From an uncultured Lachnospiraceae bacterium (GTDB taxonomy: Bacteria > Bacillota > Clostridia > Lachnospirales > Lachnospiraceae), in NCBI GenBank assembly GCA_910577165.1, contig CAJTLX010000002.1, positions 62,001 through 126,000 on the forward strand: a stretch of 64,000 nucleotides of DNA, read 5' to 3'. Position 1 is the first letter of the stretch; each line of letters begins with the position of its first letter. This document shows positions 17,782 through 26,628 of this stretch, in pieces. Position numbers and translations under genes: made by a program. Below the pieces are notes generated by a model. That model had not been told where the DNA came from, did no database searches, and worked only from the letters and a program-made list of their open reading frames with translations.

Positions 17782-17812
17782 TTGACCTTTCCGTTACGTA
17801 AAGGTATATGAT
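17782..17812 (+). promoter_or_regulatory. MerR-type promoter with a 19-base spacer and operator
   Basis: TTGACC (17782-17787) and TATGAT (17807-17812) are 19 bases apart, the unusual spacing of promoters activated by MerR-family proteins. The spacer and edges carry the inverted repeat ACCTTT/AAAGGT (17786-17791/17801-17806, centred in CGTTACGTA). It precedes the gene for a MerR-domain protein, so autoregulation is expected. Confidence 0.9.
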
Positions 17813-17862
17813 ACTTACAGAACCTATTTTTCGCACTTTAGTGCAGCAAGGAGGAAACTATA

Positions 17863-19047
17863 ATGTATACTGCAGGGGAACTTGCAAAAAAACTGGGCGT
17901 TTCTGCCCGCACTGTCCGCTTTTACGACGAAAAAAATCTTCTGTCGCCAAAGGGATATTCCGAGTCCGGATATCGCCTCTACAACGATGAGAGTGCCGAG
18001 AGACTTCAGAAAATTTTGATGCTGCGTTTTATGGATTTTTCCATTGAACAGATTGTAGATATGATGGGGGAAGAGGATTTTGATGTAAAAAAATCCTTAG
18101 AAGACCAGGAGCGTTTGCTTTTGGCAAAGAAGGAACATCTTGAGCGAATTATCACGGCAGTGCAAAATACAAAGAATATACGCGAAACTTCCGATCCAGA
18201 TTTCTGGAAGAATATGCGCCATATTATCGAAATCACAAAAGAGCGCGAGTATGTTATCGCACAGTACGACAAAGAAGAAAATTTAAATGCAAGAATTTCC
18301 ATGCATGACTACTCCACCTCGCCACTCGGCTTTTATCCGTGGATGCTTAAAGAAATTTCCCTTGCCCCAAATATGAAAATACTTGATATCGGCTGTGGAA
18401 ATGCTGCTTTCTGGCGCAGTATTGCCCCTTTGCTTCCAGAAAATCTGGAGCTTCACCTAGTTGATTATTCTAAGGGTATGCTCGCCGCCACGGAAAAAAA
18501 TATGAAGGAGATCCAGAAGCAATTTCCAGAAAAACACCTGCATTACGTTCTTGATAAGCGTGATGCCACGGATTTTTCCTATCCGGTATCCGGTTTTGAC
18601 CATATTATGGCAAATCATATTCTCTTCCACTTAAACCGCGAGGCACGCTTTGCCCTGTATCAAAAGATAAATGAACTCTTAAAGGAAAACGGACATTTTT
18701 CCTGTAGTTTAATTGGGAAAACCCACCTTTTAGAGCTTCACAAATTTGTTCGTGACTATTATCCGGAAATTTCCATTCCTTCCGAATCCTTTGATATCTG
18801 GCTGGAAAATGCTGCACAGGAACTGGAAAAAAACTTTACCGTACTCGAAACAAAGGAACAAAAAAACGATCTTCTTGTTCCGGAAGCGGAAGCAATCTTT
18901 GACTATGTCGCCTCCTACTCTGCCCAGGCAAGAGAAATTCTTGAAAAAGACCGGGAATTATTTTTAAGCCGTGTGCGCAAAGAAATGAACCAGGAAGGTC
19001 TATTTTATATCCATAAATCAACCGGATTGGTGATCTGTAAAAAATAA
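17863..19047 (+). CDS. MerR regulator fused to a SAM-dependent methyltransferase
   Basis: A 394-residue fusion. Residues 1-70 are a MerR winged helix (MYTAGELAKKLGVSARTVRFYDEKNLL), followed by a coiled-coil dimer helix to about 125. Residues about 155-290 are a class I methyltransferase with motif I ILDIGCGNAAFW (near 172-183), LHLVDYSKGML and FDHIMANHILFHL. The methyltransferase replaces the usual effector-binding domain, so SAM or the methyl acceptor could be the inducing signal (inference). The promoter has the distorted 19-base spacer typical of MerR control. No obvious second target gene lies downstream before the terminator at 19126-19177. Known relatives in Clostridia have the same architecture; their substrate is unknown to me. 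Confidence 0.88.
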   Translation: MYTAGELAKKLGVSARTVRFYDEKNLLSPKGYSESGYRLYNDESAERLQKILMLRFMDFSIEQIVDMMGEEDFDVKKSLEDQERLLLAKKEHLERIITAVQNTKNIRETSDPDFWKNMRHIIEITKEREYVIAQYDKEENLNARISMHDYSTSPLGFYPWMLKEISLAPNMKILDIGCGNAAFWRSIAPLLPENLELHLVDYSKGMLAATEKNMKEIQKQFPEKHLHYVLDKRDATDFSYPVSGFDHIMANHILFHLNREARFALYQKINELLKENGHFSCSLIGKTHLLELHKFVRDYYPEISIPSESFDIWLENAAQELEKNFTVLETKEQKNDLLVPEAEAIFDYVASYSAQAREILEKDRELFLSRVRKEMNQEGLFYIHKSTGLVICKK

Positions 19048-19125
19048 TAAAACTGGAAAAAGTAAAACAGCAAACAAATAAAAATAAGCAGAATAACAAA
19101 TAAGTGAATAATTAAAAATAACTGG

Positions 19126-19177
19126 AAAAAGGACATGGTAAAACCGTACAAATTATCTGTTTTACCATGTCCCTTTT
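19126..19177. terminator. Long hairpin between convergent genes
   Basis: Arms at 19126-19144 and 19159-19177 pair over 18 of 19 bases (GGACATGGTAAAAC/GTTTTACCATGTCC core), flanked by A and T runs. It would stop the MerR-methyltransferase transcript, and the gene converging from 19301 too. Confidence 0.8.
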
Positions 19178-19300
19178 CAGGAAACCATTTTTTTTAAAAT
19201 TTTATCTTAAATCAAATGTTTAATTAAAATTTACTTTTAAATTCCAGTTATTCCAAGTTTCACTAATTTCGAATTTCACTTATTCCAAACTTCACCTATC

Positions 19301-19870
19301 TCAAATCCCACCTAATTTTGCAAAAGCAATACTGTATGCCAAAATACACCATGGCTTTCCCAGCAGAATAATAATGGCGAATTTTTTCATTTTCATCTTC
19401 GTCAGCCCAGAAAAATAACAGAAAAAATCATCCGGAAATAATGGCAGTACCATCCCAAGGAATAAAAGAACTGTGTAGGATCTACTCTTTCCCGCCCACT
19501 CAGAATATTTTTCATATTTTTCCCTTGGGAAAATACTTTGCACCAGCTGAATGCCATATTTTTTTGCGAGGAGAAACGCGACTAGCGAACCCAGGGAAAT
19601 ACCGATATAATTGCACCAGAAGCCTCCCACACTCCCAAAAAGCACCGCCCCCACCGCACAGCCTAAAAAGCCTGGAAGCACGGGGATCACAACCTGCATC
19701 GCCTGAATCAAAACGAGAATTACCGGAGCGAACACTCCAAATTTTGCGACATATTCCTGCAAGCTTTCCACTGAATGGAATTGACCGCCCATATACGCTT
19801 TTAGCAGAAACATAACTAACAAAAGACAAATAAATACAAATACTGACATTGATATTTTCTTAACACTCAT
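19301..19870 (-). CDS. TVP38/TMEM64 (DedA-like) membrane protein
   Basis: A 189-residue integral membrane protein with about five hydrophobic segments. The family signature is seen in FLGCAVGAVLFGSVGGFWCNYIG followed by SLGSLVAFLLAKKYG and FLGMVLPLFPDDFFCYFSGLTKM, which carry the conserved Gly-rich loops and the PDD/FSG motif. The family is related to DedA/VTT lipid scramblases and flippases of the cytoplasmic membrane. ATG 19870 follows GGAGGTGGAGT. It stands alone between convergent and distant genes. Confidence 0.85.
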   Translation of the reverse strand: MSVKKISMSVFVFICLLLVMFLLKAYMGGQFHSVESLQEYVAKFGVFAPVILVLIQAMQVVIPVLPGFLGCAVGAVLFGSVGGFWCNYIGISLGSLVAFLLAKKYGIQLVQSIFPREKYEKYSEWAGKSRSYTVLLFLGMVLPLFPDDFFCYFSGLTKMKMKKFAIIILLGKPWCILAYSIAFAKLGGI

Positions 19871-20186
19871 ACTCCACCTCCATGAACCTTAGTTTAACAT
19901 AAATTGATTAAAATAACATAAAAAAAAGTTTAATTTTTCCTGTCAATTTATGGTTTCCAGAATTTAGAATTTATTATTGTATTTCTCAAAAGTATTTTTT
20001 AGTATTTCCCATTTTTTCCTGCAAGTATTTATATGATCTGGCAGGAGAAAATTTTTCTTCGGTTCGCGCGCATAAAAATATCCTGCCGAAAGATTATATG
20101 TGCAGCTGCTACACTTTATCCTACGACAGGATACCATAAAAATCTCAACTTTTTATCGACTTTTTTGGAAATTTATTATTTATTTT
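19871..20186. other. 316-base gap without a gene
   Basis: AT-rich. It contains the 5' region of the TVP38 gene, with TTGACA at 19956-19951 on the minus strand but no good -10 at 17 bases, and a small hairpin TATCCTACGACAGGATA around 20118-20134. I see no coding potential or known RNA motif. Confidence 0.5.
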
Positions 20187-21218
20187 TTACTGAAGTACCA
20201 ACGCGGAACCATCCTTGTAAAAATACTGATATCTTCCCTGGCTGCGCGCTATGTATTGCTCCCCGCCCCTCTTCGCCGTGTCATACTCCAAAATTACGGT
20301 CTGTTTGCCAGTACTTGGCGTGCCATTATATCGCTTCGTCTGGACAATATAGGCAGGCATCGTATAAGTAGAAGCGGTTTCATAAATCCTTTGAAGGGAG
20401 ATTACTGGAAGTGGCTCGCCGTTTAATGTCACCGTGATATCCTCCGCCCTTAATTCCGGGGAAATATCCAGTACCTGTCTCTTTTCCCCTTCCAATTCGA
20501 TCTCGTATTCCTCCTTTTTGATGGATGGAAGAATCATCGGGCGGAACCAGAAAAATAATGTACTGCTTCCACCGTTATTTGCCCATACGCAAAGGGAGTA
20601 AACCTCTCCGTTTCCGACCTTAAAATTATGTTCTTCATCGCGGTCAACAATCATATGCCAGCTCCAGTTTTCCAGTGTGGTTTTTCCATAGCTGTTATCG
20701 TCAACATAAAAAGTATTGTAGCAACCCTTTGGAACTACAACCGAATATTCTCCGTTTTTGTTGCTCCAGACTCCCATAAAGGCTCCCCCCGCAAATCCGA
20801 TGCGGGCAAGCAGCAATGGAGCCGGAAAAGGATTGCCGTCAAAATCCGTAATCTTTCCATGCAGACGGGCATACTCGCAAGAAATCCGCTCGCTGTACTC
20901 GCCCTCCTTGGATTTGATCTCTACAAGGATTTCCTCTGGCAGTCCAGTCACATCCTCCACAATACATTCAAAATTTAGAAGATTTTCCGAGGCATCCACA
21001 GTATAGGAATCTTTTTCTTCCTTGTAATCATTGATCTGAAATTCTCTGTAATAATTTTTTGATTCGTTAAACTTTGCGGTAACGCACAGAGTCAACGGAC
21101 AGGTAAGTTTCTCTGCCTCCGCGTAAATCCCAAAATGCGTTTTGGGAACTGCCCAATCTGTCTGCAAGACTTCTTCTGGGTGCTGTTTGTTCTCAAACCA
21201 CCATGCATCAATTTTCAT
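20187..21218 (-). CDS. Unrecognised beta-rich protein, carboxypeptidase-regulatory-like domain
   Basis: A 343-residue soluble protein with no signal peptide. The middle (about 118-215, HGKITDFDGNPFPAPLLLARIGF then GVWSNKNGEYSVVVPKGCYNTFYVDD) has the look of a carboxypeptidase-regulatory-like (CarboxypepD_reg) beta-sandwich: GxIxDxxGxPxPxAxV...T...GxYxxxVPxG. The C-terminus is beta-rich and ends in YQYFYKDGSALVLQ. No catalytic motif is seen. It stands alone, with no operon partner. The ATG at 21218 is preceded by GAGGGAGGAAAATACG. Proteins of this kind without export signals are rare, so a cytoplasmic sugar- or protein-binding role is only a guess. Confidence 0.65.
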   Translation of the reverse strand: MKIDAWWFENKQHPEEVLQTDWAVPKTHFGIYAEAEKLTCPLTLCVTAKFNESKNYYREFQINDYKEEKDSYTVDASENLLNFECIVEDVTGLPEEILVEIKSKEGEYSERISCEYARLHGKITDFDGNPFPAPLLLARIGFAGGAFMGVWSNKNGEYSVVVPKGCYNTFYVDDNSYGKTTLENWSWHMIVDRDEEHNFKVGNGEVYSLCVWANNGGSSTLFFWFRPMILPSIKKEEYEIELEGEKRQVLDISPELRAEDITVTLNGEPLPVISLQRIYETASTYTMPAYIVQTKRYNGTPSTGKQTVILEYDTAKRGGEQYIARSQGRYQYFYKDGSALVLQ

Positions 21219-21333
21219 CGTATTTTCCTCCCTCTTCTTTGTCTTATCTATTTACGATATTATATTTTTTATAATTTAATTATAATCTCCGCTTTCCAAA
21301 ATGCAAGCACTTCCTATCAACATTCACAAAATC

Positions 21334-21360
21334 GGGTAGGGAAAATTTCTTTCCCTACCC
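21334..21360 (-). terminator. Terminator of the ABC transporter operon
   Basis: The perfect stem GGGTAGGGAAA/TTTCCCTACCC (21360-21350/21344-21334 on the minus strand) with a 5-base loop is followed by GATTTTG. The stop codon of the last permease gene lies inside the first arm. Confidence 0.75.
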
Positions 21361-22005
21361 TTCCCCTCCTTTTTTCCACCCAAATACAAGTGCTAACAAA
21401 ATAAGTGATGCCGCAAATAAAAATAACTTTCCGCCGCCCTCCCCCGTGGACAGGGAAAACAGATAAAAATTTCCCAGTTTTTCTTTTAGCGTAAAATTTA
21501 CGATATAATAAATCATTGTTGTCATATAACCAACAGTCACATTTCCTGATATGCCCGCTCCGAAAAGACCCAGCGCGCCCAAAAAGAGCGCGGAGGCAAA
21601 TGCACCAAGAAAATGTTCCAGGCTGACTGCACTTTCGCGGGTGTGCATAAAGAGGGTGAAGCCGCCGACAATTGCCGCCAATGCCACGGCGGAATATGCC
21701 ACGCGCAGGGCACATACCGCCAGATGATTTGTCCGCTTAGAGCGGATCAGATCGCGGATATTTTCATCCTGCTCCGGAAGAAAAATAGGAGTGAATAAAA
21801 TTGCTCCCGCAAGACACAAAAACATTTCAAGCGGCTGCGCGGAAAGCTTTGCATCGAGAGAATCCGTCTCAAAAACAACGGGAGCCAAGAGAACAATAAT
21901 CAGTGCAGTAACCAAATGCGGCAGAAAATTATATCGCAGATTGATTTTTATAATTTTTGACCAAAGCTCGAATTCCAATATTCCTCCCCCTCCTCTTTTC
22001 TTCAT
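21355..22005 (-). CDS. ABC transporter membrane subunit (six-helix, short)
   Basis: A 216-residue protein with six hydrophobic segments and no soluble domain, ending GWKKGGEG. It is the third gene of an ABC operon (ATPase 23275-24207, permease 21929-23278). ATG 22005 would overlap the preceding gene by 77 bases, and its first codons are a run of GGAGGGGGAGG, a perfect ribosome site placed just before a TTG at 21978. The real start may therefore be that TTG (LEFELWSKIIK...). It resembles the small permease in exporters of the ABC-2 type. Substrate unknown. Confidence 0.72.
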   Translation of the reverse strand: MKKRGGGGILEFELWSKIIKINLRYNFLPHLVTALIIVLLAPVVFETDSLDAKLSAQPLEMFLCLAGAILFTPIFLPEQDENIRDLIRSKRTNHLAVCALRVAYSAVALAAIVGGFTLFMHTRESAVSLEHFLGAFASALFLGALGLFGAGISGNVTVGYMTTMIYYIVNFTLKEKLGNFYLFSLSTGEGGGKLFLFAASLILLALVFGWKKGGEG

Positions 22006-23278
22006 AAATCATCGTGGTCAATGCCACAAGCAAAAGGGCAAGCACCACAAAAAATATGCGGTTAAACAAAAAATCGCTATACTCTTTTTGAAATATATCC
22101 AGCTTGTACAGAGAATTGTGCCGGATAACCAGGTTAAATTTCCTGATCCCACCGGTGAGAGAGCCAGAAAATACATCGGCAAACCACCACGCCCCCTGGA
22201 TAAAAATTGCAAGCAGACCACCCGCAAGCTCTGTAAGAAGCATTCCCACTGCTGCCACTGCCATAATTGCCGGAAGCATCCAGATAATGGCATAGCGCGC
22301 AAGAGCAAACAGATCCATTTTTGCTCCCGGATAAAGCTCCATCACCATTTTCTGCGCGGCGACCGTTGTCACGATAACGGGCAGAAACATCCCCGAAACA
22401 AGTGCCGCATAGCGCGCAGAAATAATTTTTGCAGAGGAGATCCGCCTGGAATATACAAGTGCCTCCATCCGTGCCTTGCGGTCAAGCTGCATAAGAGAAA
22501 CCGCCACAAACACCGGAAGTATACTTAACATCATTCCGATATAATCACAGTAAAGTCTTGCATAGGCTCCAGTAATTTTATCCTCCTCGATAAACTGCTG
22601 ATACTCCGCCATCGCCTCTTCATAAGTTTTCGGTACTTGGGAGAAATTGTGGAGAATATACTTATCACTGTAGCGCGAACCCCCGCCGATCAGATCGTCC
22701 GCCTTCCTCATCAACTCCCGAAAACGCTCATAAGTTATTTCTTCCGAGAGAGGGTACTCGGCAAAGTCCAGCTCCCCAGCGCGGAAATTCCCATTCCCAT
22801 CCACCACAAAATTGTTATCACCATCTTTCCTAAGACCGTCCTCTTCACCAACCGTAAACTCGAATTTATTATCCTTGTCATCTTCTTTATCGCCCTCCAA
22901 AAAATTATCCAGTTCCTCGCGGCTTACCCCTGTCAGCTCCCCGATAATCTCCGCCATTTTCTCGCGCTTTTTCCCGGTCAGATGCACCTCTTTATAAAAG
23001 CCGATCGGGTAGGCGACATAAGAGTTTGTTTGATATTCCTGTACTAGAGTATCCAGTGCGCGCGGCATCAAAACTTCCGGCACCTCGCGCACAACTGTCC
23101 CATAGGAGGAAAGCCCCGGCTTTGGCTCGATTTCTGCCCCTCTCATCTCGGATTCAAACTGTGTATAGTACATGGCAAAGATTGCCGCCGTATAAAGCAG
23201 AAAAGTAAGCGATAATAATACTTTTTTACACTCCTTAAAATAGAGCGCGAAAAAATTGTAAAATCCTTTTCCATTCAT
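21929..23278 (-). CDS. ABC-2 type transporter permease with a large extracytoplasmic domain
   Basis: A 449-residue permease. One N-terminal helix (about 18-38) is followed by about 200 hydrophilic residues, including an Asp/Lys-rich stretch EGDKEDDKDNKFE, then five or six C-terminal helices. This is the layout of ABC-2 permeases with an external loop domain. It starts 4 bases inside the end of the ATPase gene (ATGA overlap), so the two are translationally coupled. Together with the smaller permease it should form the membrane part of an exporter. The two-component system encoded just upstream is a probable regulator. Confidence 0.8.
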   Translation of the reverse strand: MNGKGFYNFFALYFKECKKVLLSLTFLLYTAAIFAMYYTQFESEMRGAEIEPKPGLSSYGTVVREVPEVLMPRALDTLVQEYQTNSYVAYPIGFYKEVHLTGKKREKMAEIIGELTGVSREELDNFLEGDKEDDKDNKFEFTVGEEDGLRKDGDNNFVVDGNGNFRAGELDFAEYPLSEEITYERFRELMRKADDLIGGGSRYSDKYILHNFSQVPKTYEEAMAEYQQFIEEDKITGAYARLYCDYIGMMLSILPVFVAVSLMQLDRKARMEALVYSRRISSAKIISARYAALVSGMFLPVIVTTVAAQKMVMELYPGAKMDLFALARYAIIWMLPAIMAVAAVGMLLTELAGGLLAIFIQGAWWFADVFSGSLTGGIRKFNLVIRHNSLYKLDIFQKEYSDFLFNRIFFVVLALLLVALTTMIYEEKRRGRNIGIRALVKNYKNQSAI

Positions 23279-24207
23279 TCTTCTGCACCCCCATTTAATT
23301 CACAGCCATGACAGTACAGACAATACATATATGCATCTTCAACATTCGGCTCCGCCACCTGTACTCCAAGCATACTCGGTGTTTCTTCTGAAATCAATCG
23401 GACGGTTGTATATTCATTTTGTACTAACATACCCGTTACAATATAATCCTTTTTGATTTGTGCCAGAAATTTTTTGTTTACATTGATTGTAAAAACTTTT
23501 CCTTTTGCCGCCAAAAGTAATTCGGAGACCGTCCCCTGCCAGAGAATGCGCCCATCATTCATAATGGCAATCTCCTCACAGGTCGCCTCGATATCCCCGA
23601 CAATATGCGTGGACAAAATCACAATCCGCTCCTCCGCTACCTCACACAATAGATTGCGGAACCGAATTCGTTCCTCCGGGTCAAGCCCCGCGGTCGGCTC
23701 ATCAACAATCAATACTTTCGGGTCGTGCAAGAGTGCCTGGGCAATGCCAAGCCGTCTTCGCATACCTCCGGAAAGCGCGCGCACTTTTTTCTTGCGCTGC
23801 TCGGTAAGATTCACGCGCTTTAATAAAAGCTCCGTTCTCTTTCTGCGAGCGGATTTTTCCATCCCGGAAAGCACACCGAGATAGTCAAGGCTCTCCTCGA
23901 CACTCATCGACGGGTACATATTAAAGTCCTGCGGCAGATAGCCAGTAATTGTGCGGATCTCCTTTGCCTGTTCAATAGGAATCCCACATACGGCGATTGT
24001 GCCGCTCTGTTTTTTGTGCAGTGCTGCCAAAGTCTTCATCAGCGTAGTTTTGCCCGCGCCATTGCGCCCAAGCAGACCAAACATCCCCTGATGAATAGTT
24101 AATGTAACGTCCGAGAGTGCCTGCTTTTTTCCATAAAATTTGTTGACTTTGCAAATTTCAATGCTTTCCCGCATTTCCTTTGAACCTTTTCCATTTTGCG
24201 TTTCCAT
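23275..24207 (-). CDS. ABC transporter ATP-binding protein
   Basis: A 310-residue ATPase. Walker A LGRNGAGKTTLMK (near 52-64), Q-loop YLPQDF, signature ALSGGMRRRLGIAQAL, Walker B VLIVDEPTAGLDP and H-loop STHIVGDIE are all intact. The last 70 residues form an accessory domain with CLYCHGCE near the end. It is the first gene of the three-gene exporter operon. Relatives are found next to histidine kinase/response regulator pairs in Clostridia and are often linked to antimicrobial peptide handling (family knowledge, not shown here). Confidence 0.9.
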   Translation of the reverse strand: METQNGKGSKEMRESIEICKVNKFYGKKQALSDVTLTIHQGMFGLLGRNGAGKTTLMKTLAALHKKQSGTIAVCGIPIEQAKEIRTITGYLPQDFNMYPSMSVEESLDYLGVLSGMEKSARRKRTELLLKRVNLTEQRKKKVRALSGGMRRRLGIAQALLHDPKVLIVDEPTAGLDPEERIRFRNLLCEVAEERIVILSTHIVGDIEATCEEIAIMNDGRILWQGTVSELLLAAKGKVFTINVNKKFLAQIKKDYIVTGMLVQNEYTTVRLISEETPSMLGVQVAEPNVEDAYMYCLYCHGCELNGGAEE

Positions 24208-24381
24208 TTTTATAACGTCCTTCCTGCGGCATTATTGATACTTAACTCAGTTCCCGGCACGATCCAATCCATTTATCGCTCCCCATCGTATCTTCTCTTC
24301 CTGCCACATTCTAAGAATAACGGAAAAATTTCAACTTTTTCTCTACTCCAACAAAAAAATATTCAAGAATATTTCCGGTAT

Positions 24382-25842
24382 TTATTTTCTTTTGTCATTT
24401 TCACATAAGACGCTCGCGATTACTCTTCCGCCATACGCGCCCTCTTTTAAAACATTTCCTATTTTTAATGTCCCGCCGCACTTCTCACACAGAATTCGGC
24501 AGATATATAACCCCAGACCAAAATGCATTTTATCCGGTTCCCTCTCATCGCGAAAAAAAGGCTCCATGGCGCAGCGAAGTGCCTCCTCGCTAAATCCCTT
24601 TCCGTCATCTGTCACAACAAAATGAAACATTCCATTTTCCACAGCGCACTGCACAAGAACAGATTTATCCGCGTAGCGGAACGCATTGGAAACAAGATTT
24701 TCATAAATTTGAAGTATCAGTTCCACATCAAAATACAGGGGATCCTCCCCCTGCCATACAAGTTTAAATTCCTTTTTTTTACAAATTAATTCCCCTGTGC
24801 GAAGAAAACTATCCCTTAGCCATCCGGCAATAACAGGCTCCGGATTTGGCATAATATCGCCCAGCTTCTGTACCGAATTCATCTTCTGCGCATAATGTTC
24901 CAGCCTGATAATCTGCCCGCTCATCATTCCAAGCACTTCCAAAAGTTTTTCTTCCGACACATTTCCTGAAGGCAGATATTTTTCAAGAAAATCCGCATAG
25001 CCTCTCAACACAGTTAAGGGCGTGCGCAGATCATGGGAAAAAGCGGCGTTTAACCGCTTTCTCTCCTCAAGGGAACGCCAGAGTTCCCGATTGCTCTCGT
25101 ACAGGGCGGAGCGCATCTCATCGAATGCCCTGCAAAGTATGCCGAACTCGTTTGGCTTGTCATATTCTAAGTGGAAATCCAACTGGTTGTCCGCAATTCG
25201 CCTTGATGCATCCAACAAAAGATTGATCGGAGTTTTTAACTGCCGATGATAAAAAATTTTTCCAGTAAAATACACACTTAATAAAATCCATATGGGAATC
25301 AGAAAAAACTGAAGAGCGGAAACAAAATCATAGAATGTTTTAAATGCACCTGAATTATTTTCCCATTCCCTATAGCCATAATGCGAATTTCCCTCCTTAT
25401 CAATCCACACTTCATACTCATAGTTCACCCCATTTTTATAATAATATTCAGAGATCACAAACTCCTGCAGATAATTGGTTACAACGCCAATAACTAAGGA
25501 GCCGGCAAAAGCCAAAAAAATACAGAGCGGAATATACAATCCAAAACACCATTTTATCTGCGAAAAACGATCATGAATGCTCTTCTTTAATCTCTTCCAG
25601 TAAGAATTCTTTTCCTCAGCATTTTCCTGTTCATCCCCCTTTAATTTTTTTCCCTCCACATATTCCTTCCATTTTTCCATATCATCATCCGGTTCTTCAA
25701 GCCAGTCTTCTCTTTTTACTTCTAAATTTTGACCCCAGCTAAAAAATTCTTCTTTTATAAATTTTTTCCATATTTTTTCTACTGCTTTTCTCTCTTTCTT
25801 TTCTTTTCTTTCCTGTTTTGCCTTCTCTTTCTTTTTCATCAT
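24382..25842 (-). CDS. Sensor histidine kinase
   Basis: A 486-residue kinase. Residues 1-80 are extremely rich in Lys/Glu and likely disordered. Two membrane helices (about 100-125 and 175-200) flank a short outer loop of about 50 residues, followed by HAMP (NLLLDASRRIADNQLDF), HisKA with the H-box AFSHDLRTPLTVLRGY (H270) and HATPase_c with N-box NLVSNAFRYAD, GKGFS and FGLGLYICR. The small outer loop fits intramembrane-sensing kinases that watch the cell envelope. It follows the response regulator gene by 12 bases and precedes the ABC exporter by 174 bases. Confidence 0.9.
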   Translation of the reverse strand: MMKKKEKAKQERKEKKERKAVEKIWKKFIKEEFFSWGQNLEVKREDWLEEPDDDMEKWKEYVEGKKLKGDEQENAEEKNSYWKRLKKSIHDRFSQIKWCFGLYIPLCIFLAFAGSLVIGVVTNYLQEFVISEYYYKNGVNYEYEVWIDKEGNSHYGYREWENNSGAFKTFYDFVSALQFFLIPIWILLSVYFTGKIFYHRQLKTPINLLLDASRRIADNQLDFHLEYDKPNEFGILCRAFDEMRSALYESNRELWRSLEERKRLNAAFSHDLRTPLTVLRGYADFLEKYLPSGNVSEEKLLEVLGMMSGQIIRLEHYAQKMNSVQKLGDIMPNPEPVIAGWLRDSFLRTGELICKKKEFKLVWQGEDPLYFDVELILQIYENLVSNAFRYADKSVLVQCAVENGMFHFVVTDDGKGFSEEALRCAMEPFFRDEREPDKMHFGLGLYICRILCEKCGGTLKIGNVLKEGAYGGRVIASVLCENDKRK

Positions 25843-25854
25843 TTTCTCCCCCGG

Positions 25855-26526
25855 CTATTTTACCCATTTATAGCCCATTCCCCAGACGGTTTCTAAGTGA
25901 TACTCCTCCCCGCTGCCGGAAAGCTTTGCCCTGATGCGCCTTATATGTTCCGCGATCACTGTGCTGTCGCCCTCCGCATCATACCCCCAGATCTTTTCAT
26001 AGATCCGCTCTTTATCAAAAACCTGTCCACAATTTAGGGATAAAAGTTCTATAATCTGAAATTCTTTTTTTGCAAAATCGATCGTCTCACCGTCCACCAC
26101 AACGGTTTTCGCGGAGTAATCGATCGTCAGCCGCCCAAAAAAGCGCGCATTTCTCTGCGCTTCCCCCCGGTGATCCCTGCGGATATGCGCCGCCACCCGC
26201 GCGCCAAGCTCATCGATCGAAAAAGGTTTTAACATATAGTCATCGCCGCCCGCAGCAAATCCTGCAATCTTATCACTGTCCTCAATCCTTGCGGTCAAAA
26301 ATAAAATCGGACAGGAAACATAATCGCGCACCTGCCTGCACACACTCAGTCCATCCCCATCCGGCATACTCACATCAAGCAAGATCATATCCGGATTTTT
26401 TTTCATCTTTTCCACTGCTTCCCTGCCATTTTTCGCGGTTATCACCTCATAGCCATTCACTTCAAAATAATCTTTTAATAAGCTAAGTACATCCGGCTCA
26501 TCATCCGCCACCAAAATTTTATACAT
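25855..26526 (-). CDS. OmpR/PhoB-family response regulator
   Basis: A 223-residue regulator. The receiver has D8/D9, the phosphoacceptor D51 in ILLDVSMPDGDG, T81 in FLTAR and K103 in MLKPF. The C-terminal winged helix ends HIRRIRAKLSGSG...VWGMGYKWVK. I take ATG 26526 rather than 26535. With the kinase it forms a complete pair; the likely target is the ABC operon downstream. Two -35/-10 candidates lie in the gap toward spmB (for example TTGATG, 17 bases, TAATAT), read on the minus strand. Confidence 0.92.
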   Translation of the reverse strand: MYKILVADDEPDVLSLLKDYFEVNGYEVITAKNGREAVEKMKKNPDMILLDVSMPDGDGLSVCRQVRDYVSCPILFLTARIEDSDKIAGFAAGGDDYMLKPFSIDELGARVAAHIRRDHRGEAQRNARFFGRLTIDYSAKTVVVDGETIDFAKKEFQIIELLSLNCGQVFDKERIYEKIWGYDAEGDSTVIAEHIRRIRAKLSGSGEEYHLETVWGMGYKWVK

Positions 26527-26628
26527 TATTCTCACTCTTTCCTGATATTATTTCGCTTCCTATAATATTACTACTTTATCAACTTTTCATCAACAAAAAA
26601 CAATTTTTGTTTTTACCTTATCCCCTAT

